From assembly GCA_949358305.1 (NCBI GenBank), contig OX442324.1:5151575-5215574 (forward strand): 64,000 nucleotides of DNA, written 5' to 3'. Below the pieces are notes generated by a model that saw only the letters and a program-made list of their open reading frames with translations, was not told the DNA's origin and ran no database searches. This stretch comes from Strigamia acuminata (Eukaryota > Arthropoda > Chilopoda > Geophilomorpha > Linotaeniidae). The position numbers and the translations under genes are program-made. Of this stretch, positions 1-10,966 are shown one piece after another (position 1 is the stretch's first letter; every line of letters begins with the position of its first letter).

Positions 1-44
1 TTTTAGCTCGAATTTTGTTGTTAATTAATTAAATTTGATTTCAG

Positions 45-134
45 GTTATAAAGGAAGGGAAGAAATTTGACGATCTTAATGAAGTGGCTAAATTATTTAA
101 CATTCACGACACCGAAGATAAACCTCCGGCCTGA
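45..134 (+). CDS. Last coding exon of an unrecognised gene (5' part outside window)
   Basis: A 30-codon terminal exon follows a clear acceptor (tttcag at 39-44) and ends at TGA 132-134. Only the frame starting at base 45 is open; the other two meet stops at once. The peptide is hydrophilic, contains KKFDDLNEVAKLF and ends in DKPPA. I do not recognise the family and assign no function. AATAAA-like signals at about 249-262 could end this transcript, which would make it overlap the 3' end of TBC1D32 on the other strand. Confidence 0.6.
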   Translation, partial: VIKEGKKFDDLNEVAKLFNIHDTEDKPPA

Positions 135-275
135 TGATGTAACTTTTGGAACAACACCCTAGCCTTCATTGATCCGACTAAATTGTTTCGGCAACAGTTT
201 TTATATTTTATTCAATAATTATTAATTTTTACCTAATTACATTTGACGAATAAAAAATAAATTATCTGTTAACAG

Positions 276-3200
276 TCACCAAATTTTTTTCATTGATGTT
301 TTCAGTGATAAATTATATTTCTCTGATAAATAGTTCAAATACGGCAAATACGTTTTCATCTTGAAGCCGTGAAGGGGTTCCTCCTTTAATCGGGAAAGAA
401 AAAAAAAATGTTAATAAAAATGAAAATGATTTAGTTAATTCGAGAAAAAATACCAATAAATATCGATTGAGCTCGATTTTCTGAGCTCGAATTAACACTT
501 CCTCTTGTAGATGCGACAAAACGGCGATTAAATAGAACACAATGTGACTTGGACCGTGCAGAACACACAGCACTATAAAGTTACAAATCTCGGGCCAATC
601 GAAATAGTTCCAGAAACATTGTCGAAGCCATAAATAACACATGTTCGGTATGGACGCCGACGCCATCTAAAACACCCAATAATTACACACGTATATATAT
701 ATCTAATGCACTTTCAAGATCGTACTTTGAATGCTGAATACACGTAAGGGAGCTCGTCTTCGATTATTTCTTCGACCGAATGACTCAACCAAGTCCAGAC
801 AACATCGTTTGAATTCTGCACAATTTCCACTCCAATACTGCAGTTATCGGGTGTCGACAGCCACATCAAATCGGGTCGCCGCGAGTTCTGAATTCGCGCT
901 AGAAATCTCATGGACGATTGTTTGTTCGCAGAACTCATTAGGAAAATCGTTGCGGCGAACCATGGAAACGATGACGATTTTGCAACCTGTGGAAATAATA
1001 ACAAACTTATGTGCTATTAATTGTTACTTAAAGTGGGAAATTTACCGTTGATGTTTCGACAAACGTGTCTTGACATATGACTAGAAATTCCGAGAGGTCT
1101 CGTTCAGCAGTTTCATTGAGTACGCCGAGATAACGGCCATATTTCATCGTTAAATCAATTCCGTGTCTGTAAACTGGACCGATTTCCAAATTAGTGAGAA
1201 TCGGCAGCAACTGCGGAGTGTTTGGCATATTGGACTGTGATAATTGTAGACATTTCTCCAGAGTTTTAAAAAGAATCTTTTCATTGTGTCGACAAGTCAT
1301 CAAAGTGTCTTTAAAAGCTTGAGTGCACAAGTGCAACCATATTTCATACGGGACTTCGTTTTCCTTGAGTTTAGTTAGAAATAATGCTAACGGATTGCTG
1401 GCCTCGTCCCCGCGCTCTACGTATCGTGGAATGTAGTAGTTGGATATGATCGAATCATCCAAAAATGGGTGAATTAGTTGCGATCCAATCTGAAATGATG
1501 AGCGAGAGTTAGACGCACAATTTGATTACTTCAATGCAAAGCGTTTAATTACTACCTGCGTTAAATTTTCTATTGGTGGTATTTTCTCACTGGGTCCACC
1601 TATGCACATCGTTTTAACCAATAAATTATGCCTGGCCACCGACATTTCGTTTATGATCACTCGACCGTTGTCGTCAGACCGGTTTTCTTCTTGCGCCGCG
1701 AGAATACGGCCCTGGTAATTGTAGTGGGTTTGCAACAGAAGCGACGAATCCAAACTGCTCACGATGCCGCTTAAAACCTGCAGTCTCATCAATTCGAACG
1801 TTTCCCAATTGAAAATGTCAATCGAGCTTAGTTTTTCAAACAGAAGAACGCAGCTGAGAAGATCTCGCAGCGAGCGAGGCGGCCAGTTTGTGAGTGAAAT
1901 GTTGTCAGCCATTTTAGGTATTGATAATGTTGAAATGGCGGAAAAGGAGGACAAATAAGACAATAGTTGGTCCACTTGCAGTTGAATTTTTCTCTCGATG
2001 GTGTCCAGTGAAATGATATTGGAATCTTCAGTTTCGTGTTCGCACAGCTTCCACAGATTTGATATCGAAGAGCTGAAATAAAAGCTTTCGTCCAGGGCAA
2101 GAATTCCTTCCTTGACTGCCGATGCTCGAAGAAGCAAATCGGTTATGCTTTCATACTCAAATGGCTGTTTGAGAAAAGAGAAGAATGGAAATATAAATTC
2201 AACAAATTGAATAAAATAGCCCCAATTTGATGGCGCCAAAATAAAAGTTTTTGTTTCTTTGAAAATAAAAATAAAAGGTGGAAACAATTTCTTTCATTTT
2301 GGCGGCCATTTTGTTGGGAGTTAAAAAAAGTTTTCAAATTACTGCAAAAGATGACGGCGAATTGTGAACGAGACAATAAACACATTCTTCAGTTGCACCA
2401 ATTTCTTGAAGTTTAAGAAGCCCTTTAGGTGTGGCCAGAAAGTAGGCGAGAAATCGAAGGTAGAATTCCGGTAAAACTGCAGTTTGCGACTGGAATGGAG
2501 AATCAGATGTGATGAAAAGATTTTTTCCTGACGTCTTCCACGTGGAGTACAAAATGTTTGGAATTTGCGACGAAAGAAACTGATCAACAGTCGTGTGATG
2601 GATGTAAACAAACGAGCACAGTCTTACAAACTGGAGCTTCAACTCGGCCGAGAAAACCTGTCTCCTCTCCGAGTTGAGCAGAACGTTCTCCAGTAACTTC
2701 TGGCTAAATTTCTGTATAATTTTGCACATATTACTCTGCAGAAAGAACGGCGCCGAGGTGACATTCCGAGCGTAATGCGTTAATAAGTTACAACTGATAA
2801 GCAAGGAATTTTCCGACACGTTTATGGGTTTCGAGTGCGAGTACTGGTCCAAACTCTGCAACACCGGCGCTGCAATGTTAAGGATCACATCGTCATTCAA
2901 CATGAGCGGATTGGATTCGGCCGACAGAAGTTGTTGACACATTCTAGCGATGCAGTGGCCGAGACAGTACTTTTTAATGTTTGCCACTCGACACGTGCAC
3001 AAAACGAAGAGTTTGGTGATTAAAATGATTAACAAATCGGTGGACGAGACGGTCCTGTCCTCCAATGTGTAGCTGAAGGTGGGTTTGTGTTGGAAGAAAA
3101 TGGAAACGAAATTGATTGTCGTGTACGCGTGCAGATATTCGAGCATGCTTTTGTCGTAGCTAAATTCCGACGCGTTTTTCCGTTTTTCTACGTTTATTTC

Positions 3201-4373
3201 CGTGTGCAGATAAGACAGCAACTTGCGGGCAAGGCAATCCATTAGTTTGGACCAGTTAAACGATTCGAGCCAAATTTTCTGTCCGTGACTCGTTTTGAGC
3301 CACCTGCGCAGGAAATTCGCATCCGGATCGAGGAGTGAAAAGATGTGCAAAGGAGTGAGGAAATTTTTCGGTTTGGTGATTTGAATTAGATTGAAGCTTT
3401 TGGTTGAAATTGTCCGGATGTCGTTTTGGGGTAAACGAATCCAGTTCTCGACGATATTCATCTGACAACGATGAATTAAACGAAATACGAGCACCAGAAC
3501 CTGCTGATCGAGTGAAATTCCTTGACTTAAAAGCGGGACCAGGTTCGAGTTCGGGTTGAATTCCGATTTCGTGACGTCTAACAAATGGATAAAGACGGCT
3601 TTAACGGCAAAGTGCTGAGACGAGGCGAGCATTTTCGCGTAAAATTGAAGCGCCACTTTGGCGCAATTAAAATCTCCACTCAGCAAAGCGTCTTTTAAAA
3701 TGGGAAATAATTTCTCGGATGAGGATTGGTCGAGAAATTGCGGGTTTATTTTTCTCGTTAGTTGGCTCAAGCAGTGAATTTTTTCCGACATTTCGTTTTC
3801 GGCTCGACAACTTTCGATCATTTCGTCAAATTGGTCCAGTTTGAGGAACTGGAAATTGCTGAAAGCACACGAATCGTTCAACGAGTCGACATCGCTTAAG
3901 GAAATTATGCTTTGTCTTTGTCTTTGAGTCACTTTCTTCAGTGCTGACAGCTCCAACGATTTCATTTCGACCCGGAAATTTTTCTTTAGTCTTTCGGTCA
4001 ATTTATCAATTTCTTCTTCAAATTGTTTTTCTATCAACAAATAATTGCCGGATGAAATTATTCTCTTCGCGACTTGTTGCGTTACGAGTTCGTACGTCCT
4101 ATCACTCATGTATCTGCTTTGGTGAAGCATTTCCTCGAGTTCATATGTCACGTTATGTTTCAGCTCGCTTTCCAACTTTTCGCCAATATCCGATGCAAAT
4201 GACAGCGATTCGTCACCATCCTGTAATTTCTCGTTAATTTCTTGTACCAATTCGTCATCTGTTAAATTTGGTGTCGATTTTATCATTGGCTCCAACTTGC
4301 GCAAGAATTTTCCTACGATATTTGCGAGGAAAATATCATTCTTCTCGGCTGTTGATAACGAATAAGCCGCCAT
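276..4373 (-). CDS. TBC1D32: Protein broad-minded (TBC1D32 / BROMI)
   Basis: BROMI-family proteins act at the primary cilium, in cilium assembly and Hedgehog signalling. Coding exons (complement): 2343-4373, 1556-2164, 1046-1489, 726-986, 454-666, 276-383. Every junction is phase 0, giving 1,221 aa against roughly 1,250 in vertebrates. Exon 1 holds the helical, armadillo-like N-terminal region, ending in ATPKGLLKLQEIG. Exon 2 carries the conserved GGPSEKI stretch. The end of exon 4 and exon 5 carry the degenerate TBC region (WLRQCFWNYFDWPEI, then IAVLSHLQEEV). The last exon reads EEPLHGFKMKTYLPYL, matching the family tail only in this frame. The start ATG sits in AAAATGGCGGC. The first exon of 2 kb is unusually long for this window. 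Identification rests on remembered family motifs. Confidence 0.85.
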
Positions 4374-6752
4374 TTTAAACCATAATCAACCATAATAGTA
4401 CTAAGTCTACGGTACTCTAGAAGTAACACTTAAATAAATTAATCAATACTTTTATTGACTCCTCAAGTCCTCATATTTGCTGCATTCACGAACTCAGTGT
4501 TGATATTTTGAATTAAAATAAACTAAAAAGAATATGAAAAAAATAAATAAATAAATAAATCCCTTGTTTGTAATCATCTCATTAAACTTGATAAATTGAT
4601 TTCATTCAAAATAAAAAAAATAAAAAAGTTATTATCATTTCTTCATTTTTTTTATATTTATTTATTATTTAATGAAAAAAACTAATTGAGGATGAAGATA
4701 TAGTCGATGAACTGTAAACAATAGACATGCATGAAGCCGGGAAATAAAAAGTTTTAAAAAGCAGCAGTAAATTGTAATAAGCAAATCCTTGAATGCCGTG
4801 CTGCACCACTATTGGGTAGAAAATATGACAAATGTTATTTCTATACACAGATGTTTGCAAGTGATCAAATTATCAAATCACTTTGCAAATCTAGTCGCGA
4901 TTAAAGTACCAGCGAGTGAAGGTAAGTCCTCCAACTTGTTAACAGTTCTCCAACTACTTTATTTTCATTTGTATTTATATAATTTTTGTAATAATACTTT
5001 ACCTAACTTATCGATAATACATTATAGCATGTGCTTTTCTTAATCATCCACATCACCTACAATTTTATAAAAAAAAAAATAAAAGTGAAAATTTTTATTT
5101 TTACTTTTATTTTTTTCCTATAGTGCATGCTACAAATGTTGTAACATTTTGTTAAAATCTTAATTTACTACCAGAATCTTTTGTACAGTAATTTAATTAT
5201 AGCAATAAGTGATCGATTTTATCTATCAAATGAGTTTGTTTTGTGCAATTGGAAAACAAGTGGCCAGACTATGGCAATTTATTAATTGTTGGTTTGTGTA
5301 CTTTGTTTCGAGTTTATACTTTTTACAGGGTCACGAAAGAAAAGAAAAAGATAATTTAACCTATTGATTTGCGCAAGTTTTACGATATACGAACATTTTT
5401 ATAATTCAATTCTGTTCGTTGTCGTTGAAACTTGAGTTAAACTAGGTTTTCCTCCTTTTTGTTTCTATAAAGGACAAGGATAACACTACAGTGCAACAGG
5501 AACTCACCTGTCACCCACAGGTGTTTGGTGGAAAGTTAACAAAAGGGATCAGAGGACACAGTTGAATAATATGCGGATAAACTGCTCATCCTTCTAAAAA
5601 TATATAATAATAAAAAAAAAAGATGAGGAGAATTTGCGTGTGGGTTTCTGCAGCTGTGCGACAGGACGAGCTAAATGGAGCTGCAAATCATTTCCTGGTC
5701 ACTTTTATCATATCGCTTTGTTGTTTATTGAATGGGAAAAATTTCCTATTATTTCTCATATCCGCAATTTAATTTATCATGTTAAACATTGTATGCAGTT
5801 TAATTTTAAACAGACATGTCTTTATGTTGTATTGTACCGTAATGATTATTAAGCATTTAATTTTGTATTTTTTTTATTGTTATTGTTGAATCAAATGGTT
5901 TATTACTCAGCTGTCCCTGGGCTTTGCTGCTATATGCCCAACTAATTCGTCACATCCAACAATATTACAATTTTACTGCTGAGTTAACAATTTGGAAAAA
6001 ATTGTTTTATTGTTGTGCGTGCAAGAATTGTATACAAATTGTAGGCATCACTTTGTTGCAATGCATACTCTTGACATTGTTTAGTGTTTATGTTTATCTA
6101 TGAACTGACTTTAACTGCCATTAAATCAGATTGCAGATAATAAATGAAGATTTTTATTTATTTTTAACTTTTATTTTTAATTCTGGGATGTTTTCTAGTG
6201 TAGAGCAGGAAGGAAGTTATTTAGTCTGCTGCTAACGGAGATGAGGAAGGTTGCACCAATTGTCTACATTTTCCTGATTTTATTTTGGTTTTATTTTGTA
6301 AAATGTTTCCTAATTTTTATTCAAAAATAATAAACTGAAATTTCCTTTTAAGTAAATCAGGAAAAAATATTTTTTTTTCAGATCAGAGGGAGAAAGTTGG
6401 ATGACAAGGAAAATCCTTGTTGCAACAATAGAAGATAGCTAGTTTATTTTGTTGATTTATTCGACATTTTAATTTGACTTGACAACATCTTTCTTTGTTG
6501 GCTTTGTCTTGCGCTGGAGTTTGTTAAGAGAGATTTTGGAATCGCTTTTCATAGATTTCCTCTGATTTTGACACTTTTTTTAAGAACTACTTGTGAAGTC
6601 GAGGTATTTTTTTGTCATTTTAGATGCCAATTGATTTGAGCTTTCCTGCTCACCATTGAAGTCTGGCAGAAAAAGTTTGTCGTGATTTTAAAACATTTTC
6701 CAAAAGATCTTTTTGAATTTTGCGCCGCAATCGTAGCTATGGAAGTTCATCA

Positions 6753-6892
6753 GTTTCACGAAAACTATGGAAACAAGTTTGGTTCACCAGAACTATGGAA
6801 ACAAGTCTGACCCATTAAAATTATGAGAACAAATCTGTTTCACCAAAACTATGAGAACAAATCTGTTTCACCAAAATTTAGAGAAAAGCAAG
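6753..6892. repeat. 28-bp tandem repeat, five units
   Basis: Five consecutive units of exactly 28 bp, each a variant of GTTTCACCAAAACTATG followed by AGAACAAATCT. The first four units align without gaps; the fifth is more diverged. It lies in noncoding DNA. Confidence 0.85.
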
Positions 6893-6950
6893 TCATAAAA
6901 CTTCCATATTTCTCTTGAATTGGTTTCTTCTTCTCACTGTCGAACTGGCT

Positions 6951-7004
6951 TAAAATCGGAGTAAAATCGGAGCAAAAATCGGAGCAAAAATCGGAGCAAA
7001 AATC
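6951..7004. repeat. 11-12 bp tandem repeat (CAAAAATCGGAG)n
   Basis: Four full units and one partial unit of TAAAATCGGAG or CAAAAATCGGAG. The first two units are 11 bp and the next two 12 bp, consistent with slippage. It lies 60 bp from the 28-bp repeat. Confidence 0.8.
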
Positions 7005-7761
7005 TTACACACGATAACTCATCGCTTCGGACAAAATGCATCTGATTTCCTGAGAGAACATGCATCAGAAGATGGTCGTAGGCACAGTATAGGTCGTAGG
7101 AAACATGAAAACTGACATTCTAAAATTAAATTTAAAAAAAAATTATAGATCATACTATAAAATTTGTTCATCTTTTTAAGACCTTATATCTGTTGCCACA
7201 CGTGAAATCAAGCTTGGTTTCATCCATTGAAAAACCCGTCCCGGGTTTCTTGCTCATCAGTTTGATATAACAACTTCGTTCGATCGTTCGGTTACCGGTA
7301 CACATTCAGAACCAATTCGTTTTTCTGCACTGATTATCAAATGTCGCCAGGCAATCATGATGCTGGATACGAATTTCTGCTTTAAATTCATTCAAACCTA
7401 ACAGCTAACAAAATGATGTTAAATGTATACAGGGTGTCCCATGAAACATGAACTTTTCCAATTTTTAAAAATTGGACATTTACCAAATTTGGAAATCGTT
7501 TGAGTATACAGTGTGATTGAAGCAAATCAAGAGTGTGGAATTTATTGGTAAAAATGAAATTGACTATGAATATGATCATTGTTTCACAAAATCTGTTTGA
7601 ATTTGAAATGTATCCGAATTTTATCGCCCTCCACGAGGAAAATGTGTTTGAATCAGAGCAATACCGCATTGCATACCGTCCATGGGCGAGAAATCGGGTA
7701 CTTTCCAAAGCATAATATAAAATAGGAATTTAACTCCTAAATCATATCAACTTTGAAACAT

Positions 7762-7815
7762 AGATGGCGCCACCGTTTTACAATCACAAACGGTTTCTGG
7801 GTGCTGTCGCCATCT
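7762..7815. promoter_or_regulatory. Inverted pair of AGATGGCG boxes (CTCF-core-like)
   Basis: AGATGGCGCC at 7762-7771 and its near-reverse CGCCATCT at 7808-7815 face each other across about 35 bp. AGRKGGCRS is the core of known CTCF sites, and the first box matches it fully. Binding is inference; a related box lies at 58774-58790. Confidence 0.3.
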
Positions 7816-8648
7816 ATTGTAGAAATGATTGGATAGCCAGTGTTATCACACGCCGTCACATCACATTATACCGTTTTTCTTCCCACAATGCAATCTTACT
7901 TACTGTCGGACTTCGGTAGCTGCTCAGAAACACTACTGCGCATGTGCGTGGACTTTGTTAGATTTAGGACTTGAAAAATCGCCCAAACTTAAGAATCTGG
8001 AGCTATTTTGTCTTGTGGTTGTGGCGCCACCGATGACCGAAAAACACAAAATGACTGTTTTAAATTTTTTTACGACTAATTTGAGTTTTACAACTCTTTG
8101 TTTACCATTTCATGCATCTCTGCACAAAGTGGCTTAAGTTCATGTTTACGGCCACATGACCGGCCAAGAGAATTTAATTTTCATTAAAAAAGAACAAAAA
8201 AAGAAATAAAATGTTTTTTTCCCAGAAAGAACCACTAAAGTATTAAATACAAAATTCCAAGCTACATTGACTATGACTAACGACCGAAATTTTTTCCTCC
8301 ATTTTCTCACTTTTTTTCCTTGCTTTGCAGACAAGCAGCTGTCGAGTGGAAAATTTTCAGCGGATGTGAATTCAAATGTTTCTTTGTCAGAACCCACCAA
8401 CCTCAATCCCTTTACATTTTAAATGAACCAAAAAGTATTTTTTTCCATTTTAACTAATTAGATCTTTATTTTTTCCATATTAATCAATACATTTCCACAT
8501 TAATCAATACATTTCCATGAAATTACAAAAAAAAAATAATAATAACTCTAAGTTAACAAAACATCCGAATTTAAATACATAATATTTGGTTTCAAGTTCT
8601 TTTTATCACTAAAATAATCACTAAATTACATAGAATTTTTAAGCTAAA

Positions 8649-8973
8649 TTATGCCTTGGTTTTGCATCCACACTCGGGACCGCAAGAACAGCCGTCCACG
8701 CATGCGCTACCAGCTACATAAAAAATATAAACACATTATATACACATTAAGACTGGAAAAAAAACCAATGTTACCTTTGCATTTGCATGCATTGCTCTTG
8801 TCACAGCTGCATTTGCAGTCAGTGCCGCATTTTCCCTCATCTTTGCAGTCTTTGCAGTCAGCAGCAGCTGTTAAACAGAAAATACAATAAATTTAACACA
8901 AAAAACGAACAAAAAGTAGCGAAAATAAAAGAATTTTTGTGTGTATACTTGAACAGTCACAAGGATCTGGCAT
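8649..8973 (-). CDS. Metallothionein, 60 aa, three exons
   Basis: Small cysteine-rich cytosolic protein expected to bind zinc, copper or cadmium through thiolate clusters. Coding exons (complement): 8949-8973, 8775-8867, 8649-8713, both introns phase 1 with GT..AG ends; total 60 aa. It begins MPDPCDCS and has 15 cysteines (25%), many as CxC (CKCSC, CKC, CSC, CGC), with no aromatic residue or histidine. The MPDPC start resembles arthropod metallothioneins, but the cysteine spacing does not let me assign a class. The exons are too short to be found by open-frame length. A TATA box and a metal-response-like element lie just upstream. Confidence 0.88.
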
Positions 8974-9063
8974 TTTGTCGAGTTTTGGTAGAGGTGCTAT
9001 CGGAAAAATATAATCCAACGATTGAAAAGTCAAGATTTGGCGCTTTTAGTGACGAGAAGTTTG

Positions 9064-9072
9064 CTATTTATA
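9064..9072 (-). promoter_or_regulatory. TATA box of metallothionein gene
   Basis: The minus strand reads TATAAATAG about 90 bp upstream of the metallothionein ATG (8973), the right place for a start site near 9035-9040. It is close to consensus, and most other genes here show no obvious TATA box at this spacing. Confidence 0.6.
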
Positions 9073-9090
9073 TTGTTCGCGTTGAGTCTC

Positions 9091-9097
9091 GTGTGCA
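9091..9097 (-). promoter_or_regulatory. Metal-response element-like site (TGCACAC)
   Basis: The minus strand reads TGCACAC, an exact match to the MRE core TGCRCNC bound by MTF-1, 19 bp upstream of the TATA box. One core match is weak alone; its position before a metallothionein gene raises the odds. An AP-1-type TGAGTCA lies further up at 9321-9327. Confidence 0.5.
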
Positions 9098-10966
9098 AAA
9101 ATTGCCCGAAGAAATTGGTTGTTCGTGCCCCCAACTTTCAGCCAATGAGAGTGAAGGCGGGTAATAATCGTACGGTATCTGTGTCTAGCCTCAAATAGGA
9201 CGAATCAATGCAAAATAACAAGACATGAGATAGGATTGAGTGCGTGTTTGGACCGGTACGAGGCGCGATTACACATTACGGTCACGGTAGGCGTAAGTCT
9301 CGTGCTGGCGCATGAATGGATGAGTCATGCTCGACGTGGATCACCAAGTCACGTGATTGGAGTAAAGAAATGAATAGGAAATTGGAATAAATTTCAAGGA
9401 GTGGCGGTTATGTTAATTGTGTGTAGGCATTTTTCAATAGGAAATGCGTATACTACTTTTTAATATATTTCTTCCTTTTTGTTCTACTCAAAAGACCTTG
9501 ACTCACTGTTTCATATCTCGAAAAAATTATTTTTATTTCGTAAAAACGACAAAAGAATTTTTTTTTTTTTTTTTTTTTAAATTAATTAATTTTGAAGGTG
9601 GAAATTTGGTTTATTCAACAGTTTTTTGTGCCAAATGTGTGTGACAGGATGGATGTTAGTGACACTTGTTTAAACGAGCATTTCCTGGTGATGGAGGTCA
9701 CGAGTCCTCCTCCAGAGATGATGATGCTGAGATATAATTATGAGTCAAGTCATTGGAACTCAGTTTTTCCTTGTTTTCGGTGCTGAATGAGTCAGCTCGG
9801 AAAGCAATTAAATTTAATTAGGGATTGTGACCATGATTCCATTTTTTGATTAACGAGGTCGATATTTGTATTGGTTTGTTAGTCAATCAGAAAAGAAAAC
9901 GAAACTAAACCACCATCATGCACGGCCAAGTGTAGTAATGGAGATTTTAATTTTTGATCATAATGCTTGAGATAAGTCATTAAATTCGACCGAAGTTTCG
10001 AAAAATTGACGCTACGTGACCGAGACATTAAAGTGATGTCATCGGTTGAGTGTCAGGAAGTGTAGTCATCGCGATTTTCTGCTTTTCATGTAAATTACAA
10101 CCGGAAAATATAAAAATAAAATACGTTTCCCGTTTTATTTTTGCCCGATTTCGCCCACACATTCGAGTATTATGGTCTGAATAAGAATTCCATTATGTAA
10201 TGGATTTTTTAAGGTGGAATTTTTGTGTTTGGTGACTATTTCATAAACCTTGACTCAATTTAATGAGTAATATGTAAAAATGTTAAAAAATTTCACAATT
10301 TTTGGGTTGATCTATTTCAATGAAAAGAGATTAAATAAATTTAAAAAAAAAATTTAATTACAAAAAAAAAACCATTGGAATTTTGATAAAATTTCATTGG
10401 AAGTGTTTGTGTTGTCGTGCGGCCAGAGAACGACTTACTGCGGCCAGAGAAATCCACACTCCGTCAAAAAAATTCAAATTCCTCAAAAAGTACAAAAAAA
10501 ATTACTTTAAATTAGAAAATCGTTGCTTTTATTGTTGAAATAAGATTGTAATGTCAGGTTATATTTTTTTGCGGTGGTAGAGCGATGAATATATGAGATA
10601 ATTGAATTTTCACACAGGAAATTGGCAAGTAGGTTCGGTATTTTTTATTTTCCTTTTTCTTTCAGGCTTATCTTTTCCCCTTTCTTCCAAGGAATGTTCC
10701 GACTCAAGGGAATACTGGGCAATTTAAGGCTTTGCTTTTCCCTTTCAATCTTTTTCTTCGCTGCTCTGAGAGGGCAAAGGGGCGGTTTTTTTTTCTGCTC
10801 GAGAATTTCTTTCCGGTAGAATAGCGCTGGAGATCAAATGGTCAAGTGGAAAAGATTACATTGCAATTTATATTTCAGTTGACTCGCATAATAGACAAAA
10901 ACAAACAGAAAACGTTTCGTTTTTTATTTATTTATTTATTTATTTATTTATTTTAATTGAATTTTT
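9098..10966. other. Interval between metallothionein promoter and TERT 3' end
   Basis: No supported gene. It contains a 20-base T run near 9560, several TGAGTCA/TGACTCA-like sites (9321, 9743, 9787), an E-box CACGTG at about 9352 and, at 10924-10955, repeated TTTATT. On the minus strand that last run gives overlapping AATAAA signals suited to ending the TERT transcript. Confidence 0.5.

Larger units (their letters stand above)
4374..8648. other. Gene-poor interval between TBC1D32 and metallothionein
   Basis: No convincing coding exon chain is visible. Short open frames (for example 4789-5043, 5634-5852 and 7829-8137) lack family motifs and credible splice partners. The stretch is AT-rich with homopolymer runs. 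It holds two short tandem repeats (listed separately), a pair of inverted AGATGGCG boxes at 7762-7815, and a CAGGGTGTCCCA sequence at about 7431, a type of end common in dispersed repeats. A noncoding RNA cannot be excluded. Confidence 0.5.

Noticed and set aside
7425-8137. Possible transposon near the CAGGGTGTCCCA sequence
   Set aside because: No matching inverted end, target duplication or transposase frame was found in this window.
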